This document shows, piece by piece, positions 12,261 through 23,792 of a stretch of DNA of 64,000 bases. The notes below the pieces were generated by a model that was not told where the DNA came from, searched no databases, and was given only the letters and a program-made list of their open reading frames with translations. Position 1 is the stretch's first letter, and the number at the start of each line of letters is the position of its first letter. The stretch is from Panaeolus papilionaceus (lineage: Eukaryota; Basidiomycota; Agaricomycetes; Agaricales). Location of the stretch: NCBI GenBank assembly GCA_015501605.1, contig JADNRZ010000002.1:1612001-1676000 (forward strand). Reading direction: 5' to 3'. Both the position numbers and the translations under genes were made by a program.

Positions 12261-13410
12261 CTACAAATCCTTCAACGCGTCAATCAAGATGTCCATTTTT
12301 CTCTCTGCACTCCTCGCATAATGTCCCTACAATGTCGTTCGTTAGACAGAGGTTATCAAGTCATTTTACAAAATTCACCAACCCCGAAAATCAGTGTATG
12401 ATTCAGGTAGTGAAAAAGCTCATACAACTCCATTCTGAGGTTATATTGACCCTCGGGTTCGGTCTTTGGAAAATGCTGGTGATACACCTCGAAGAAGGAA
12501 TCCGGGAATCCGCCAAAAATTCTGGCAATAGAGAGGCTGTAACATCATTATTCAACTTGGTTCGATGACCCAAGAAGCAATTGTGTCCCTACTCAGCCTC
12601 GTTATGACCATAATATGACGCAGGGTCGAAGATAATAGGTCGTTGTTGGCCATCGACACCTACATTCCCACTCTGTCATTTAAAGTCTAGTTAGAACGCG
12701 CCAGGCAACTGATAATGCACTAACCCAAAGATCTCCATGAAGGATGACAGGATCGATATCCAAATGACCTTGTTCGTAGATGCAATTAGCGACACCACTT
12801 GATATACCTCTTGTCACCTCACCAAGGAGTTTAGGGATAGCTCTGAGAAGAAAAGCTGCAGCGATTCCGCGAGCAACGAAAAGTGCGAACAATAGAATGC
12901 TCACTCATCGACTATCCTTTTGCCTTTTTGCAAGAGTATGCTTTGCCCACCCTTTCCTTGTAACTGAGTAAGCAAATCCTGGATCATGGACGCGTAACAT
13001 TGGTGCCATGTCGAAAACCATCCATTTTGGAACCTTGTTACCCCGCAATATGTAGGGATCCCGAAACCGAAGCCGTTCGGGCTAACCTTCTTGTGAAGCT
13101 CGATCGCCATTCGCTCTGCTAAACGCGATGCAGCAGGTTTCGTCAAGGATCCGAGATCCTTGTACTCGGATATAAAGTAGGGGGAACCAGAATTGAGCAC
13201 GCCAAAAGATAGAACTCGGGGAGCTAATCCATCTGCAGCTTCGTTTATCGCCTCCAGTGACGCCCTTTCCCCTTCATATTGAGCCCTTTCTCGGGGACTT
13301 CCTACCTTGACGAAATACACTCTGCCAGAGGTTGAAGTGATGCGGGGAGGCGATCCGCTAAAGGATGCATCCGGTTCTAGTTCTTGAAGTCGTGGAAGGA
13401 TTTTCTCCAT
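12261..13410 (-). CDS. Fructosamine-3-kinase / ketosamine-3-kinase family protein
   Basis: This gene belongs to the fructosamine-3-kinase (FN3K, PF03881) family. These kinases phosphorylate sugar adducts on protein amines so that they decay, a repair of glycation damage. From the ATG at 13410 the sequence gives MEKILPRLQ and the nucleotide-binding strand GRVYFVKVGSPRERAQYEGE. It continues with PYFISEYKDLGSL and the family-diagnostic FGFGIPTYCGVTRFQNGWFS. The catalytic loop is VILHGDLWSGNVGV (HGDLWxGN) and the metal-binding motif is IIFDPASYYGHNEADL. After a 56-nt intron (12537-12592) the C-lobe continues with SIARIFGGFPDSFFEVYH and LYELFHYLNHTLIFGG. A last intron (12327-12382) leads to a short basic end at 12261. 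All catalytic elements are present. Its promoter is shared with an ene-reductase gene. Confidence 0.92.
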
Positions 13411-13672
13411 GCTGTTGCTCTTCAAGTTGCGAAGAAGGGGGGGTTACGATTGTATCAGGTCAATCGTCCGATGATGGAGAGGCGGACTAAAGTCCAGCTG
13501 ATGACGACATTCTATTATATGTACGAAATGCAGCGATCCAGATGTAATAATCATGTTGGCTCAAGTAATGACGTGCTCACGCTCAATCAACGGCTCACTA
13601 ATCAGAATTTTATTATAGCCCAGCTATATAAACACATACTTAGACCAACAATGAACGGTCAAATATCTTGCC
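13411..13672. promoter_or_regulatory. Bidirectional promoter, FN3K / old yellow enzyme
   Basis: The 262-bp gap lies between divergent ATGs at 13410 and 13673. A TATA-like stretch (ctatataaac, 13623-13632) lies about 45 bp upstream of the ene-reductase start and is the best core-promoter candidate. Nothing further was recognised. Confidence 0.5.
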
Positions 13673-15325
13673 ATGTCCCTTATAAATGAACCTGTCCCAG
13701 GAGCTGATCAGTACTTCCCTCTGAATCTGCCACCGATTGGTACACTGTTGCGTGATGAGACCAACCCCAAGGTAGTTTCAAGTTGGTCCTCAGGCCGTGA
13801 ACCATTCGTAGGTTAATGTTATCACTCCCACCTATACAACAGGAACCTATGCTATTCCAATCACTGACAATCAGGGGTCTCGAGTTTAAGAATCGCATTT
13901 TTGCCGTAAGGGCCTTAATCTGCACTCCGCCAATATTACAAGCGAAAGGTTAATTGCATACTTGTCAGGCCGCAATGTGCCAATACAGCTCTGATAATGG
14001 ACATGCCACTGACTGGCATTTCGTTCACATTGGGGTATGGCGATTAAATTCCTAATTCGAGCCTATAGGAATCCATTAACACCAGGGCAGGGTTTTGCGA
14101 CCAGGGGTGTCGGTGCAATCTGTATGGAGGCAACAGCAGTTGTGCCCGAAGGACGAATTTCACCCCAAGATGCCGTATGTCTGGAAACCTTTTATGGCGC
14201 CCATGCAACCTACAGACAGAGCTCATCGCCCTCTCTATCAGGGTTTATGGACGGATTCTCAAATCGAGCCACTACGCCGTATCGTCGACTTTTCCCATGC
14301 TCAAGGGACTCCGATCGGCATTCAACTAGCCCATGCCGGTAGGAAAGCGTCTACACACGCGCCTTGGGTTCAGAACAGGGGCGGTCGTAGTGCGCCGTAT
14401 GTAGCGAGTGCGGCAGAAGATGGCTGGCCAGACAATGGTACTTTCCCCCCTATTAATTAAACCTCTACTATACTATGTTCTAATGTTTCGGATCATTCAG
14501 TCAAGGGACCGAGCTCTATTCAATTCTCTGCAGGGTACCCTGGCGTTCTAGAGATGACAGAACGGGATATAAAGGACGTCGAGGACGCCTTCATAGCCGC
14601 TGTCGAACGATGCAATAAAGCAGGATGTAAGACGAGGTTTGTTCATCTTCGATTTCGATATTAATATCCAGATGATAGTTGATTTCATTGAGCTTCACGC
14701 GGCTCATGGCTACCTCATGCACGAATTTTTATCGCCGCTCTCGAACCACAGACAAGATAGTTACGGAGGCTCTCTGGAAAACCGAATGCGCTTTGTCTTA
14801 AATGTTTCCAAGCGCTGTCGTGAGGCTTGGCCCGACAAACCTCTCTTCGTTCGCCTCAGCGCAACTGATTGGGCAGAAGGGCCGGAGGAAGTAGACGGTG
14901 CATGGAAGCAGTGGGGTATCAAGCAATCGTCTATCCTCGTTGGGCGCCTACAAGGGTTGGGCATCGATCTTATTGATTGCAGCTCCGGAGGTAACTGGGT
15001 CCACCAGAAGATAGATCTAGTTCCAGGATATCAGGTACACATTGATTATGATCAAGGGTCTGAGATGTTGCTAATGGTTTCTATGAATGATCTTGCAAAG
15101 GTACCATTCTCAGAGGCATTAAAACAAGAGCATTCTATTCTCGTCGGGACTGTTGGTTTGATCACTGAACCTACACACGCGGAGTCCATTTTGCAGAAAG
15201 GACAAGCCGATGTTATTTTTTTAGCGCGGGAGCTCATGAGAAACCCTCATTGGCCCCTGCTTGCAGCCAAGCAGCTGGGCGCTAAAGTCAAAGCAGCCAA
15301 CCAGTATGAGCGAGCATGGTTATAA
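13673..15325 (+). CDS. NADPH dehydrogenase, YqjM-type old yellow enzyme (FMN ene-reductase)
   Basis: This FMN-dependent flavoprotein reduces activated C=C bonds with NADPH; the sequence is of the YqjM (class III, thermophilic-like) subgroup. Exons give [20 protein letters not shown], then [21 protein letters not shown]. The CxYS motif in the latter carries the regulatory cysteine and active-site tyrosine. [39 protein letters not shown] and [18 protein letters not shown] follow. The substrate/FMN motif is [20 protein letters not shown], with [12 protein letters not shown] and FVRLSATDW after it. An intron at about 15032-15100 joins VPGYQ to [10 protein letters not shown]. The end has the phosphate-binding [15 protein letters not shown] and [17 protein letters not shown]. 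Both substrate-anion histidines (HAAH) are present. The stop lies 43 bp from the convergent MFS gene. The native substrate is unknown. Confidence 0.9.
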
Positions 15326-15368
15326 ATCCTATTTGGTAATCGAAATCGGAATGACATGCACTATAGTA

Positions 15369-17439
15369 TCAGGCGTTTTGGCGCTTTGCACGCCACCGTG
15401 GACCGAGTTTTATAGATAAGGCGACAAGGGGTAATATCAACAACGTCAAGCACCCAATCAAAACATACGTCCATCCAACTGTGATACCCGAGATGATAGG
15501 ATCAACCACTGAGACCAAAACGGCGCTGGTGGTGCAACGGATCAGATTATTCTGACATGAACATTAGCAACTGCGCTAGATACAGAAAGATGAGAGTGGA
15601 CCTACACAAGCCGTAACCGAGGAGCTTTGAGTCGGGAGAAGGTCAATCATCAGAGTTGATGCTGCGTTCATGGTAGCGATTCCACAATAACCGACTGACC
15701 AAGAAACAATATTAATACATGTGGCGAAATTTCAAAAATTGCATGGGAAAGACTGACTGATAAAGTGAAGCACCAAAGGCCCCACCAAGAGCGTGTTACG
15801 ACTCAAGCACCACCCATATCCGATAACACAGATCGACATGACGAGTGCATAAATCGGCACGAGTCGTAGACGTGCCTCGAGGTTTTTTGTTCAGCAATGG
15901 CCACTGATCAGGGGGATTGGCAAGAGACATACTTGTTCAAGTGGGAAGTCTTCTTCCTTCGTGATGTCGACGCTTGTTTCGGAGCCTTTCTCCGTACTTT
16001 CCTGTTGCGCCTGTTGCTTGAAGTGCCGATATTCGCGGTCTAGAACACGTCCCGTTAGCATGCTCCCAATGGTCATCCCACCTCCGATGGCAAGGAAGCA
16101 GAGACCGATGTCAGTTTCCGAGAGGAAGGGGTACGTCTTGACAAATAATGTCGAAATGGTGGTTATGACGCCATAAAAAACGGCACATGAGATGGCACTC
16201 ATTAGAAGCAAAATGTCGACGTCAAGATTGAGAAATATTCGAAAGGGGTTCTTCGGGGCCTTGCGTGGAGCTCCGAAATTCGCAACAGTTCGAGTTGTTT
16301 TATTTCTGCCAATTACTGGAATTACGGGTTGATGTATGATGGGCGCACGTCCGCGTCCTGAATCGAGTAGACTTTTCAAAGTCTCTGGTTGAAATCTACG
16401 AGCAGAGAGAAGAAAGTCGATTCCCTTTTTTAGCATATTGGTGAGCGATGTAAGCCTACTTACAGGATGATCATAAGGAGGCACACAGATGCGGAGATGC
16501 AGAGAAACCAGAAAATTGACCTAGAGTAGCATTGCTCTATAGCCTTGTCAAGCAGAGAATGAAATTGATGCCCACCTCCAGCCCAAGTGGTCCGATAGAG
16601 CACCTCCTATCACAGGACCAACTGTAGGACCAACCTATGAGAAGCGCGGCATGCTCAGCTCGTTGATTAGACGAATTCAAAAACCTTCTTACCATAGGTC
16701 CAATAGTGAAGAGTCCAAAAAAGCCGCCACGTTCTGCCCGATTAGAGATGTCTCCAATAACACCAGCACCTGGATTCGGGTGGGGCGACATGTTAACAGT
16801 AGAGTTTACAGCACTTAGAATATAACCGTGACGCGCCTATTGCGATGGTACTTGCAGACCCTGCAGCCTGGAGACAACGAAGGACCATCAAGAGCCAGAA
16901 AGCGGATGTCGGAACTAGCGCTAAGCCCACGCACGACAGCGCTAGGATAACCATACAACCAGCAGATGTCGGCCGTCGCCCAACATGGTCAGATAGTGGA
17001 CCCCATACCATCGGAGCTGCAAAACACAGGTTAGAAGTTTTCGGCAGGACAAATACCATTTCATTTACCAACTCCTTGGAGAACCATGTACATTGTAACC
17101 TGGCAGATTCTCGTTATCTGGCTGAATGGAATTATCGGTAAATGCTTACTGTGAGGTTTATAAGTTCTGTCGGTTTGTGGAACGCTTGGGACAAGGTCGG
17201 GATTGCAGGGAAATATATGTTTGCGGTTAATGGGCTTTATTGATATGCTACTGAGTATATAGGGAATGTTCAGAGCTCATCACACGATACCTGAAAAGCC
17301 CTACAGTCGCTGTGAGGGCCACTATGAACCATTTTTCATTCTTCGTGAAGCGGTCATGGTTGTCATTAGAAACATCGGGATTGGCAGGTTTCGATTCAGG
17401 AGCTGGTGCAAGGTTTTCACTGTCCTGTTCGTGAGTCAT
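15369..17439 (-). CDS. Major facilitator superfamily transporter, DHA1-type
   Basis: This is a 12-helix MFS transporter of the drug:H+ antiporter-1 kind. From the ATG at 17439 there is a hydrophilic N-terminus (MTHEQDSENLAPAPESKPAN) and a first helix beginning EKWFIVALTATVGLF. The hallmark loop 2-3 motif appears as WGPLSDHVGRRPTSAGCM, followed by ILALSCVGLALVPTSAFWLL and LRCLQAAGSAS. The exon near 16750 gives GVIGDISNRAERGGFFGLF, typical of DHA1 proteins, and GGALSDHLGWRSIFWFL follows. The central loop holds RKAPKNPFRIFLNLDVD. The second half contains FYGVITTISTLFVKTYPFLS, CFLAIGGGMTIGSMLTGRVLD and YCGIATMNAASTLMIDLLP. The C-terminus is LGPRWRAKRQNA. About nine introns interrupt it. Substrate cannot be deduced from sequence; export of small toxic compounds is the family norm. 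Confidence 0.85.
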
Positions 17440-17818
17440 GAGGGATGATAGCAAACGAATTCATGGCACCCCCCGGTTTAAATATACGGATGTGTACAAC
17501 ATAAGTAGAAGGAGGAAGATTAGTCAGGTCTATGCTGGGAAAAGCACCATGCGCGTCATATTATTTATTTAGGTGTCCATATAGCCTAAAAATAGACTTA
17601 GTGACCGTATCTCACGTCCGAAGGCGCCGATATGCTTTCATTGAGATAATAATCTATTACGGACCTACACTTGACCCACACAGCACCGGATCTCATTTAC
17701 GAGCACATACAGTGGGGAAGGTTAAGTGGATAATTTAGCAAGGGATGATGATAACAATAGAACTTTATCAGTTTGTCGGAAGCCGAGCCGTTTGACTCGT
17801 TCAAGTGTAGTACTATTT
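17440..17818. other. Intergenic gap, MFS start to SDR stop
   Basis: These 379 bp lie upstream of the minus-strand MFS gene and downstream of the minus-strand SDR gene. They should hold the MFS promoter and the SDR 3' end. No gene-like reading frame or RNA gene was recognised. Confidence 0.5.
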
Positions 17819-19069
17819 TTAGTTATGATTTATATAGGTAGGAACCACTTCTCCTAGTGTTTGAAGCGGTGGCTCGGATAGTTTGTACATAAAGTCTTGA
17901 AGCGAGATATGCTTCTGATTTAAAGTGTCGCTTACGATGTTATCCGACTTGAGTTGCTCCACCTAAATGCAGTTTGTGAGTGTTGCACGTCATATACAGG
18001 AATAAGAAAACCAAATGTTGAATCACAACATACCTGTCCACGCGTAATGGTAAAAAGATTAACGGGCAGCCGTTCCAAAATAGTTGCCTGCAGTGTCCCA
18101 ACCACAAACGGCACTGAGACTATAGGTCTTTTGAGACCCGTTACCTCCAAAATGAACTCCATCAGCTGCCGATAGGTAAAGACTGTCGATAAACGTATAA
18201 ATCCAATCGAGAAAGATGGTCTAGGGTTTAAAAGCGTACCTTCGGGACCACCTGCCTCAATTATCTTCCCTATAGCAAGCTCTTCAATATTCACCTGCTT
18301 CCTAGACAAAAGCTCGACCATTCTGCCCAAGTCATTGACAGAGACAGGCTGGAAACGAGACGTTCCTCCGCCAAATACAGGAACAAAAGGCAATATTTTT
18401 GCCAGTCGAGCAAAGCGCTAAGAAAGTATTTGGCTTCGTTTTGATTCAAGTGCATAAAGATGCTCGACATACGTTGAAAAAGTCGTCCTCAGGACCAAAA
18501 ACCAAACTGGGACGCACGATGGTGGCTGTCGGGCATATCCTCAAAACCGACTCTTCGGCCAAGCCTTTGGTACGGGAATATGGAATATGGCTGTTAGGGT
18601 CAGCCCCAATGGCGCTGAAATGGATGAGTTTTGAGCCATTGTCCCTGGCGGCCCATGCCACATTTTCCGCTCCTTTCCACTGAATATTTTCAAAATCTGC
18701 TGGCGATCCATGCATAACGCCCACTAAAGATACGATCGTCTCAGCATCTCGGAATGCGTGACTCAGAGTGGAAGGATTGGTGACATCGACAGGGATAGGT
18801 GGCAAAAGGTATGTGTCGGAAATTTCGTCCTTGACTTCCCTCCACAACTTTTCAGGTTTCCGGGATGAGAGCTGAATTTCACGCATTGCATGGCTTCTTG
18901 CAATATTGTTGCTATTGGCGGCAGCAATTGCTTTTGCTATATGCCTACCTATGACATACGCGAACCGAGGAATGCCGAGTTTTGAGTATCTTTGCAACCT
19001 GACAGAACGTCTTTATGTCAATTTACCTATGAAACCTGCCCCGCAAATAACAACTTTTCCTGGAGACAT
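17819..19069 (-). CDS. NDUFA9/COQ11-type atypical short-chain dehydrogenase (mitochondrial)
   Basis: This NAD(P)-binding protein belongs to the atypical SDR group that includes complex I subunit NDUFA9 and yeast Coq11. The first exon starts at 19069 and reads MSPGKVVICGAGFIG. Splicing at gtaaat to RHIAKAIAAAN completes the Rossmann GxxGxxG motif. Further signatures are AETIVSLVGVMHGSP, KLIHFSAIGADPNSHIPYSR, TKGLAEESV, TATIVRPSLVFGPEDDFFN and RFQPVSVNDLGRMV. The C-terminal half contains VFTYRQLMEFILEVTG, LQATILERLPVNLFTITRGQ and VEQLKSDNIVS. It ends with LGEVVPTYI at 17819. These C-terminal motifs resemble the bacterial and fungal complex I NDUFA9 subunit family. The tyrosine of a classical SDR YxxxK is only partly conserved (YSRTK). 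Whether it serves complex I or coenzyme Q biosynthesis cannot be settled from the sequence. Confidence 0.82.
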
Positions 19070-19433
19070 AACAGCGACTTTTATAAATTGTTAACTGACT
19101 CTGTGTGAAGGTTGAATAGAAGCTGAAGCAGTGTTTAACATTGTGTCGTCAGGCTCGGGCCAGGCTGGAACGTTCAAGTAACAGAGTGACGTAGTTACAA
19201 ACAAATTCCGAGAGAGAGCGGTGTCACATACTCTCTCACGATGTGACAGCTTCAGTTTCCACGAAAACAAGCTCAGATCAATTTAATTTATTGAAAGCCT
19301 TGCTGTGAACCACGTTCGTGGCTGCTGGTCCAGTCTCCGCTTTTTAGAGCCACCTTCCTACACAGGTCATTAGAGCTTTTTAAACCTATATTTCTTTATT
19401 ATCTTAGACGCATGCCTCCTGCACCTGGACATC
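19070..19433. promoter_or_regulatory. Bidirectional promoter, SDR / SLC35F-like transporter
   Basis: The 364-bp divergent intergenic region contains both promoters. A stretch of related gtgtcac/tgtgac half-sites (19220-19250, tgtcacatactctctcacgatgtgaca) forms an imperfect inverted repeat that could bind a dimeric factor. This is only a visual impression. Confidence 0.4.
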
Positions 19434-20985
19434 ATGCACACAAGACACCAAACTGCACTTACCCCGCATCTTGGCGGTAAAATCGCCGTAGTCCTCTTTA
19501 TTTTTGTTCTTCTTGCTTTTGTTGTTGAAAGCGAGCTCACTCAGGTGCTTCATCTCGTCTTAAGACTACACTAGAGCTAACTCAGACACTTTTACTTCAG
19601 TATGTCCAAACGACATTAAATTACAGGCAACCTTTCTTCCTTTTGTGAGCAATTCACTAGGATTAGGCCCTCGTTGTAGACGTTCTAAACATAATTCCGC
19701 AGCTATATCGTACATTCATCATTTTCAATTATATTTCCTATGCATCTATTGTATCTTCTGGCGACCACCGACTACACAACTGTACCATTACTCAAAGGAC
19801 TCGCCATCGTTATCGCAAACCATCTGGATCCGGGGCAGAAATCTGTCACCCCACGCTTCCCATACCGCAAATTTATACGCCTCACACTTATCATGACCTT
19901 GGGCATAACCTGTCCGGCACTTCTCTGGTTTGCAGCGGTATCCTTGGCTTCGTAAGTCCTATACTTAAATGACCAGTGTACAGTTGATGTTAACCTCAAA
20001 TATAGAATGACTGATGTCACAGGTACGACACTCATAACCAGTTTGCAAATTCATTTTATTAAAATGAATTTGAAGCCATCTGGAATACCAATGCCTTTTT
20101 TGCGTATATTATCAGCGTTAAACTCTTCAAGCTTAAATGGGAAGCTAAACGACTGTTGGCCGTCGTTCTTGCCACATCGGGTACACTAATCGTGGTTTAT
20201 GGAGGAAGCACTGCTGGTGGGGATGGGGAAGGTCATTTATCGGGCACTTCTGCTTCGCTTAGACCCTCTGCGCCACTTGTAGGGTGCCTTCTAACTCTCA
20301 TTGCCTCCTTTGGATACGGTCTATACCAAGTACTTTACAAGATATACGCTGCTCTTCCTTCAGATCCAGAAGTTGCCGCGGAGCGTCTATATCAAGAGAT
20401 ACCAGAAGGAGACGACGACGATAGCACTCTATCACTAAATGACGTGCCCATAGAATCTGGAGATGCTATCTACCCCCCGCCATTTGGGTTGCATCCCAAC
20501 CTCCTCACATCGATGCTGGGGTTCTTCACTTGCATCATATTATGGATTCCCATTCCCTTCCTTCATTGGTCGGGTGCGGAAACCTTTCACCTCCCTCCGA
20601 ATGCTCTTACCATCTTTGCGATAACCGGGATCTGTCTCAGCGGCGTTGTCTTCAACGCAGGTTTCATGGTGACCCTCGATTCTTTGCTTCCGTACGGTGA
20701 TACAATGCTGATTTATTCTTGTTTCTCCGATATCTAGGTTCTTTTGGGCGTCTGGGGTCCGATCATCGTCTCAGTGGGCAACTTGCTGACCATTGTTTTG
20801 GTGCTCATCGCAGATGTAAGTTGGTTATCTTTGTGCCCATCAAGTTCGATATTTTTATCTTCTATCTATAGGTACTCTTCGGTGCGGGACTGGAGGTCAT
20901 CACCACCTGGAGTTTGCTAGGATCAGGGATTATAGTTTTGGCGTTTGGTGTTCTCTCCTACGACATGTTTACCAAGCGGTCTTGA
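19434..20985 (+). CDS. SLC35F/EamA drug-metabolite transporter (YML018C/THI74-like)
   Basis: This multi-helix membrane protein is of the drug/metabolite transporter superfamily, close to yeast vacuolar YML018C/THI74 and animal SLC35F5. The ATG at 19434 starts MHTRHQTALTPHLGG and the first helix IAVVLFIFVLLAFVVESELTQ. The next exon reads YVQTTLNYRQPFFL, and FSIIFPMHLLYLL follows. RLTLIMTLGITCPALLWFAA and SLASMTDVTG mark the EamA fold, with TNAFFAYIISVKLFKLKWEAKR after an intron. The signature RLLAVVLATSGTLIVVYGG is clear, followed by an acidic loop (EGDDDDSTLSLND). Later helices are SMLGFFTCIILWIPIPFLHW and NALTIFAITGICLSGVVFN. The last exons give LLGVWGPIIVSVGNLLTIV, FGAGLEVITTWSLLGSG and a C-terminus at SYDMFTKRS. 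Substrate is unknown; a vacuolar or Golgi membrane site is inferred from relatives. Confidence 0.82.
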
Positions 20986-22188
20986 AATAACATTTCACGG
21001 GCGTTGTTTACTCGGAGAAAACAGAGTTCTACCTCAGCATATTTCACTTAAACCAATCGCAGCGAATCTTCTGACTACCTATCAACGCAGCCTTTGTCTA
21101 CACTTAATTTCCGGAAGACACGCTACTCGGATTGCAGACGTCATATGTCACAACAGTCGATGCCTGCTCATTGTATACCCCACCTCATCTCGTGCTATTG
21201 ATGCGAACCAAAGGACCTTGCTGCGCCTAATCTGAATGGCGGTTGATTGAGGATTCACTTTCGTCCCACACATGACCTTCTGAGGACGTCCAAGAGACTT
21301 TGTGTGCAGAAAGTCTTGTGCTTTGTAAACACTCGATTGCAGTCGGAACTCCGTCTACACTGCCCCATTCCAGGGTGTATGACTCAGAGTGCTGCTAGCA
21401 CAGATAAAACGTAACGTCTGTTTGCAAGCAGAGAAACTTTTTTTTTTGCGAACATGAAGGGAATTAAATAACAAGAGAGGATGTACTGATATGATTGAGA
21501 GCTGGGAAACCTACGTATGAATTAAGAAGATGGCTGTCTGATGGGTGGAAAAGTGCGAAGCGATGGACGAGATGAAAATGGAGAGGACAAGCCAGGGAAT
21601 AAAGAGGCAATTGCAGGTAACCGAGAGAATGCGAGATCATTATAAAGCATCAGAAAAGGAGGGAGAAAATTGCTTACTGGACAAAATACTACAGAAAATA
21701 TACCCAAATAAGTAAAAGACACAGAAGGAGGGGGGCAGAAAGGCTGAAGGAAACAGAAACAATATGATTACAAAGTCCGTCAATTTGACTGCAATGCACT
21801 AAACAGGACCTTTACGACGACGTGAGGATAAACAGACCAAGTAGGTGGATTGAACGCCAGAATAAACGAAAGGTGAAAGGTGGCGTAGAAGTAAACCGCA
21901 AAATATAATATGAAGTGTTTTCACACGAATTAGTGCTTGCATGTCGATAGTTGAACATGGGTGACAAATGCCAGAATTCAAAGTCTCGCACGAGGAGCTG
22001 AACCCCTCTGTCCAGAGAAAACATCATCAAGGAGCACACTCAACAGGACGGCCGTGATCTAAAGACATAAAAAGGCAGGACAAGGTAATCGAAAGGTTTA
22101 TTCTTCACCAACTTGCTTAGGGTGAGCTAGCCATTACACTGTGGCAATGATCAGTATTTTTGGTCGTCAAGCAAAGAACAATGGACAG
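20986..22188. other. 1.2-kb gap between convergent genes
   Basis: This region lies between the stop of the SLC35F-like gene and the stop of the PPZ gene, so it must hold two 3' ends. Short open frames occur on both strands, but they lack ATG starts or family resemblance. A T tract at about 21430-21438 is present. I see no gene, tRNA or repeat array in it. Confidence 0.5.
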
Positions 22189-23792
22189 TTACCTCTTCCG
22201 TTTGGCTTTTGTCATCTCTTTTCGCAGTGCAGCACCGTCCAAGGGTTTCAGCAACTCGAATGCACACAATAGGTCTTCGGAAACGCTAACGAGAGGATAT
22301 TGGTTAAAGATCTCAGATTGGAAATCAATGATTGCACATACCTCATGCAAGCACCGTAATTGTCGAATTCTAAAGACGAGGCAGGATGTTTAAAAATAGC
22401 AATAAGATATCAGTTCGCCCGACTCACCTCCGCAATAGTTCGGTGCACTAAACACAGTGACAAGAGTGCGATCGTTCCAAAACTCGTACCCATCCTCTAC
22501 CACCATGTGCGCACGACAAATAAGATCCATGTCATAGCGTACAAGGAACTCATTGATAATCGCCTTCCCGAAGCAATAACTGACCCCTCTTTCGTTGTCT
22601 TCCCAATCCAGAGCCGTGTCTGAAGGATCCGACCACAAGAGGTCATTCAGGAGACCATAGTCAGGAACATCAGTTGGACGTTGTATGCGCTTAATGTCTT
22701 CCATGGAATGAAGGGATGGCGACAAGCCACCATGAACACAGAAAATCTTGGAAGCGACAATGGCAGCTATAGGAAGGCAATTGAAAACATCGATAAAAGT
22801 TTTCCACGTCTTGATATTACACCGCCGCTTGCATTCGTCGTAGAAGCCATAAACTGTTGAAAGGAAGAATGAGATTGAGCTATGGGAGTGGAGTGTGAAA
22901 AAGCGAGCTAACCTCGTGTGACGTTGGCGCATTCATGATTACCGCGCAAGAGGAAAAAGTTCTCGGGATACTTGATTTTGTAACACAATAGCAGAAGAAT
23001 GGTTTCAAGACTTTGTTTTCCTCTATCGACGTAGTCACCGAGGAAGAGGTAATTGGCGGCGGGTGGGAAGCCACACATTTCGAAGAGTCGGATAAGGTCA
23101 GAGTATTGTCCATGAACATCACCAACGATTTTTACAGGAGGTGAAAGTTCGACAAGAGTAGGCTGACTGAGGAAAACATCGCGTGCGGCAAGACAAATAG
23201 CAGTTATCTCCGTGTTTTTTAGACACAGAGACTTGCTGACTTTGCCGGTATAACCCACATCAAGGAGACGCTGAATCATATCATCAACATCAAGTTGTTT
23301 AGACTTGTCCTTGTTAGAGCCATTACCAACAGACTCGGCAGTCGCGCCGTGACCGTTGCTGTTCATTGAACCTGAAGTGAAGGGGTTGTTGCTGTTATTG
23401 TTGTTTGACAAAATAGTCTGAGGGATATCAAGAGGAGCTGTGGGAGGTGGTGGTGAATTTGGAATAGGCGTGGCTGAATCGGAAGGTGATTGTTCGCCAT
23501 TAGTTGGAGGTGGAGGTTTAGAAGGATAAGGTGAACCATGAACCCTTTGGTTACTGGTTAGAGGTTGTATAGGTGCTCCAGCAGGATCCGATACATTGAT
23601 TGAAGGATTGTTTCCATTGGATAATGAATTAGCATCCGAACCGTCGACGTTGGTCAAAGTTGCTGGCGTTGAATTGGCTGTACTTTCATCTGTTCCGTCT
23701 AAAACAGATTCCTGATTTAACGTGTCTGTGGATAACTCCTTGTCTTTATCCTTTCCGCCCTTTTTGGACTTCTTGGATTGTTGCTGACCCAT
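22189..23792 (-). CDS. PPZ1: PPZ-type serine/threonine protein phosphatase
   Basis: This fungal PP1-related phosphatase, of the PPZ family, regulates cation homeostasis and cell-wall integrity in yeasts. The start at 23792 gives [13 protein letters not shown], a consensus N-myristoylation site (Gly2, Ser6) followed by a basic patch, as in Ppz1. A disordered Asn/Ser/Pro-rich region of about 170 residues precedes the catalytic domain. This begins [27 protein letters not shown]. All metal and phosphate motifs are intact: [13 protein letters not shown] (GDxHG), [14 protein letters not shown] (GDxVDRG), LLRGNHEC (GNHE), [22 protein letters not shown] and [11 protein letters not shown]. The two short 3' exons give [20 protein letters not shown] and a basic C-terminus KAKRKR. 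Three introns are seen (about 22865-22915, 22375-22430 and 22290-22340). Confidence 0.93.

Noticed and set aside
12332..12568. A plus-strand frame of 78 codons starting with ATG.
   Set aside because: It lies antisense over the last exons of the fructosamine-3-kinase gene, whose conserved C-lobe reads through the same bases.
12537..12592. An apparent stop in the fructosamine-3-kinase gene right after GHNEA.
   Set aside because: A normal 56-nt intron (donor gtaggg, acceptor ttacag) removes it and joins to the conserved ARIFGGF segment, so the gene is intact.
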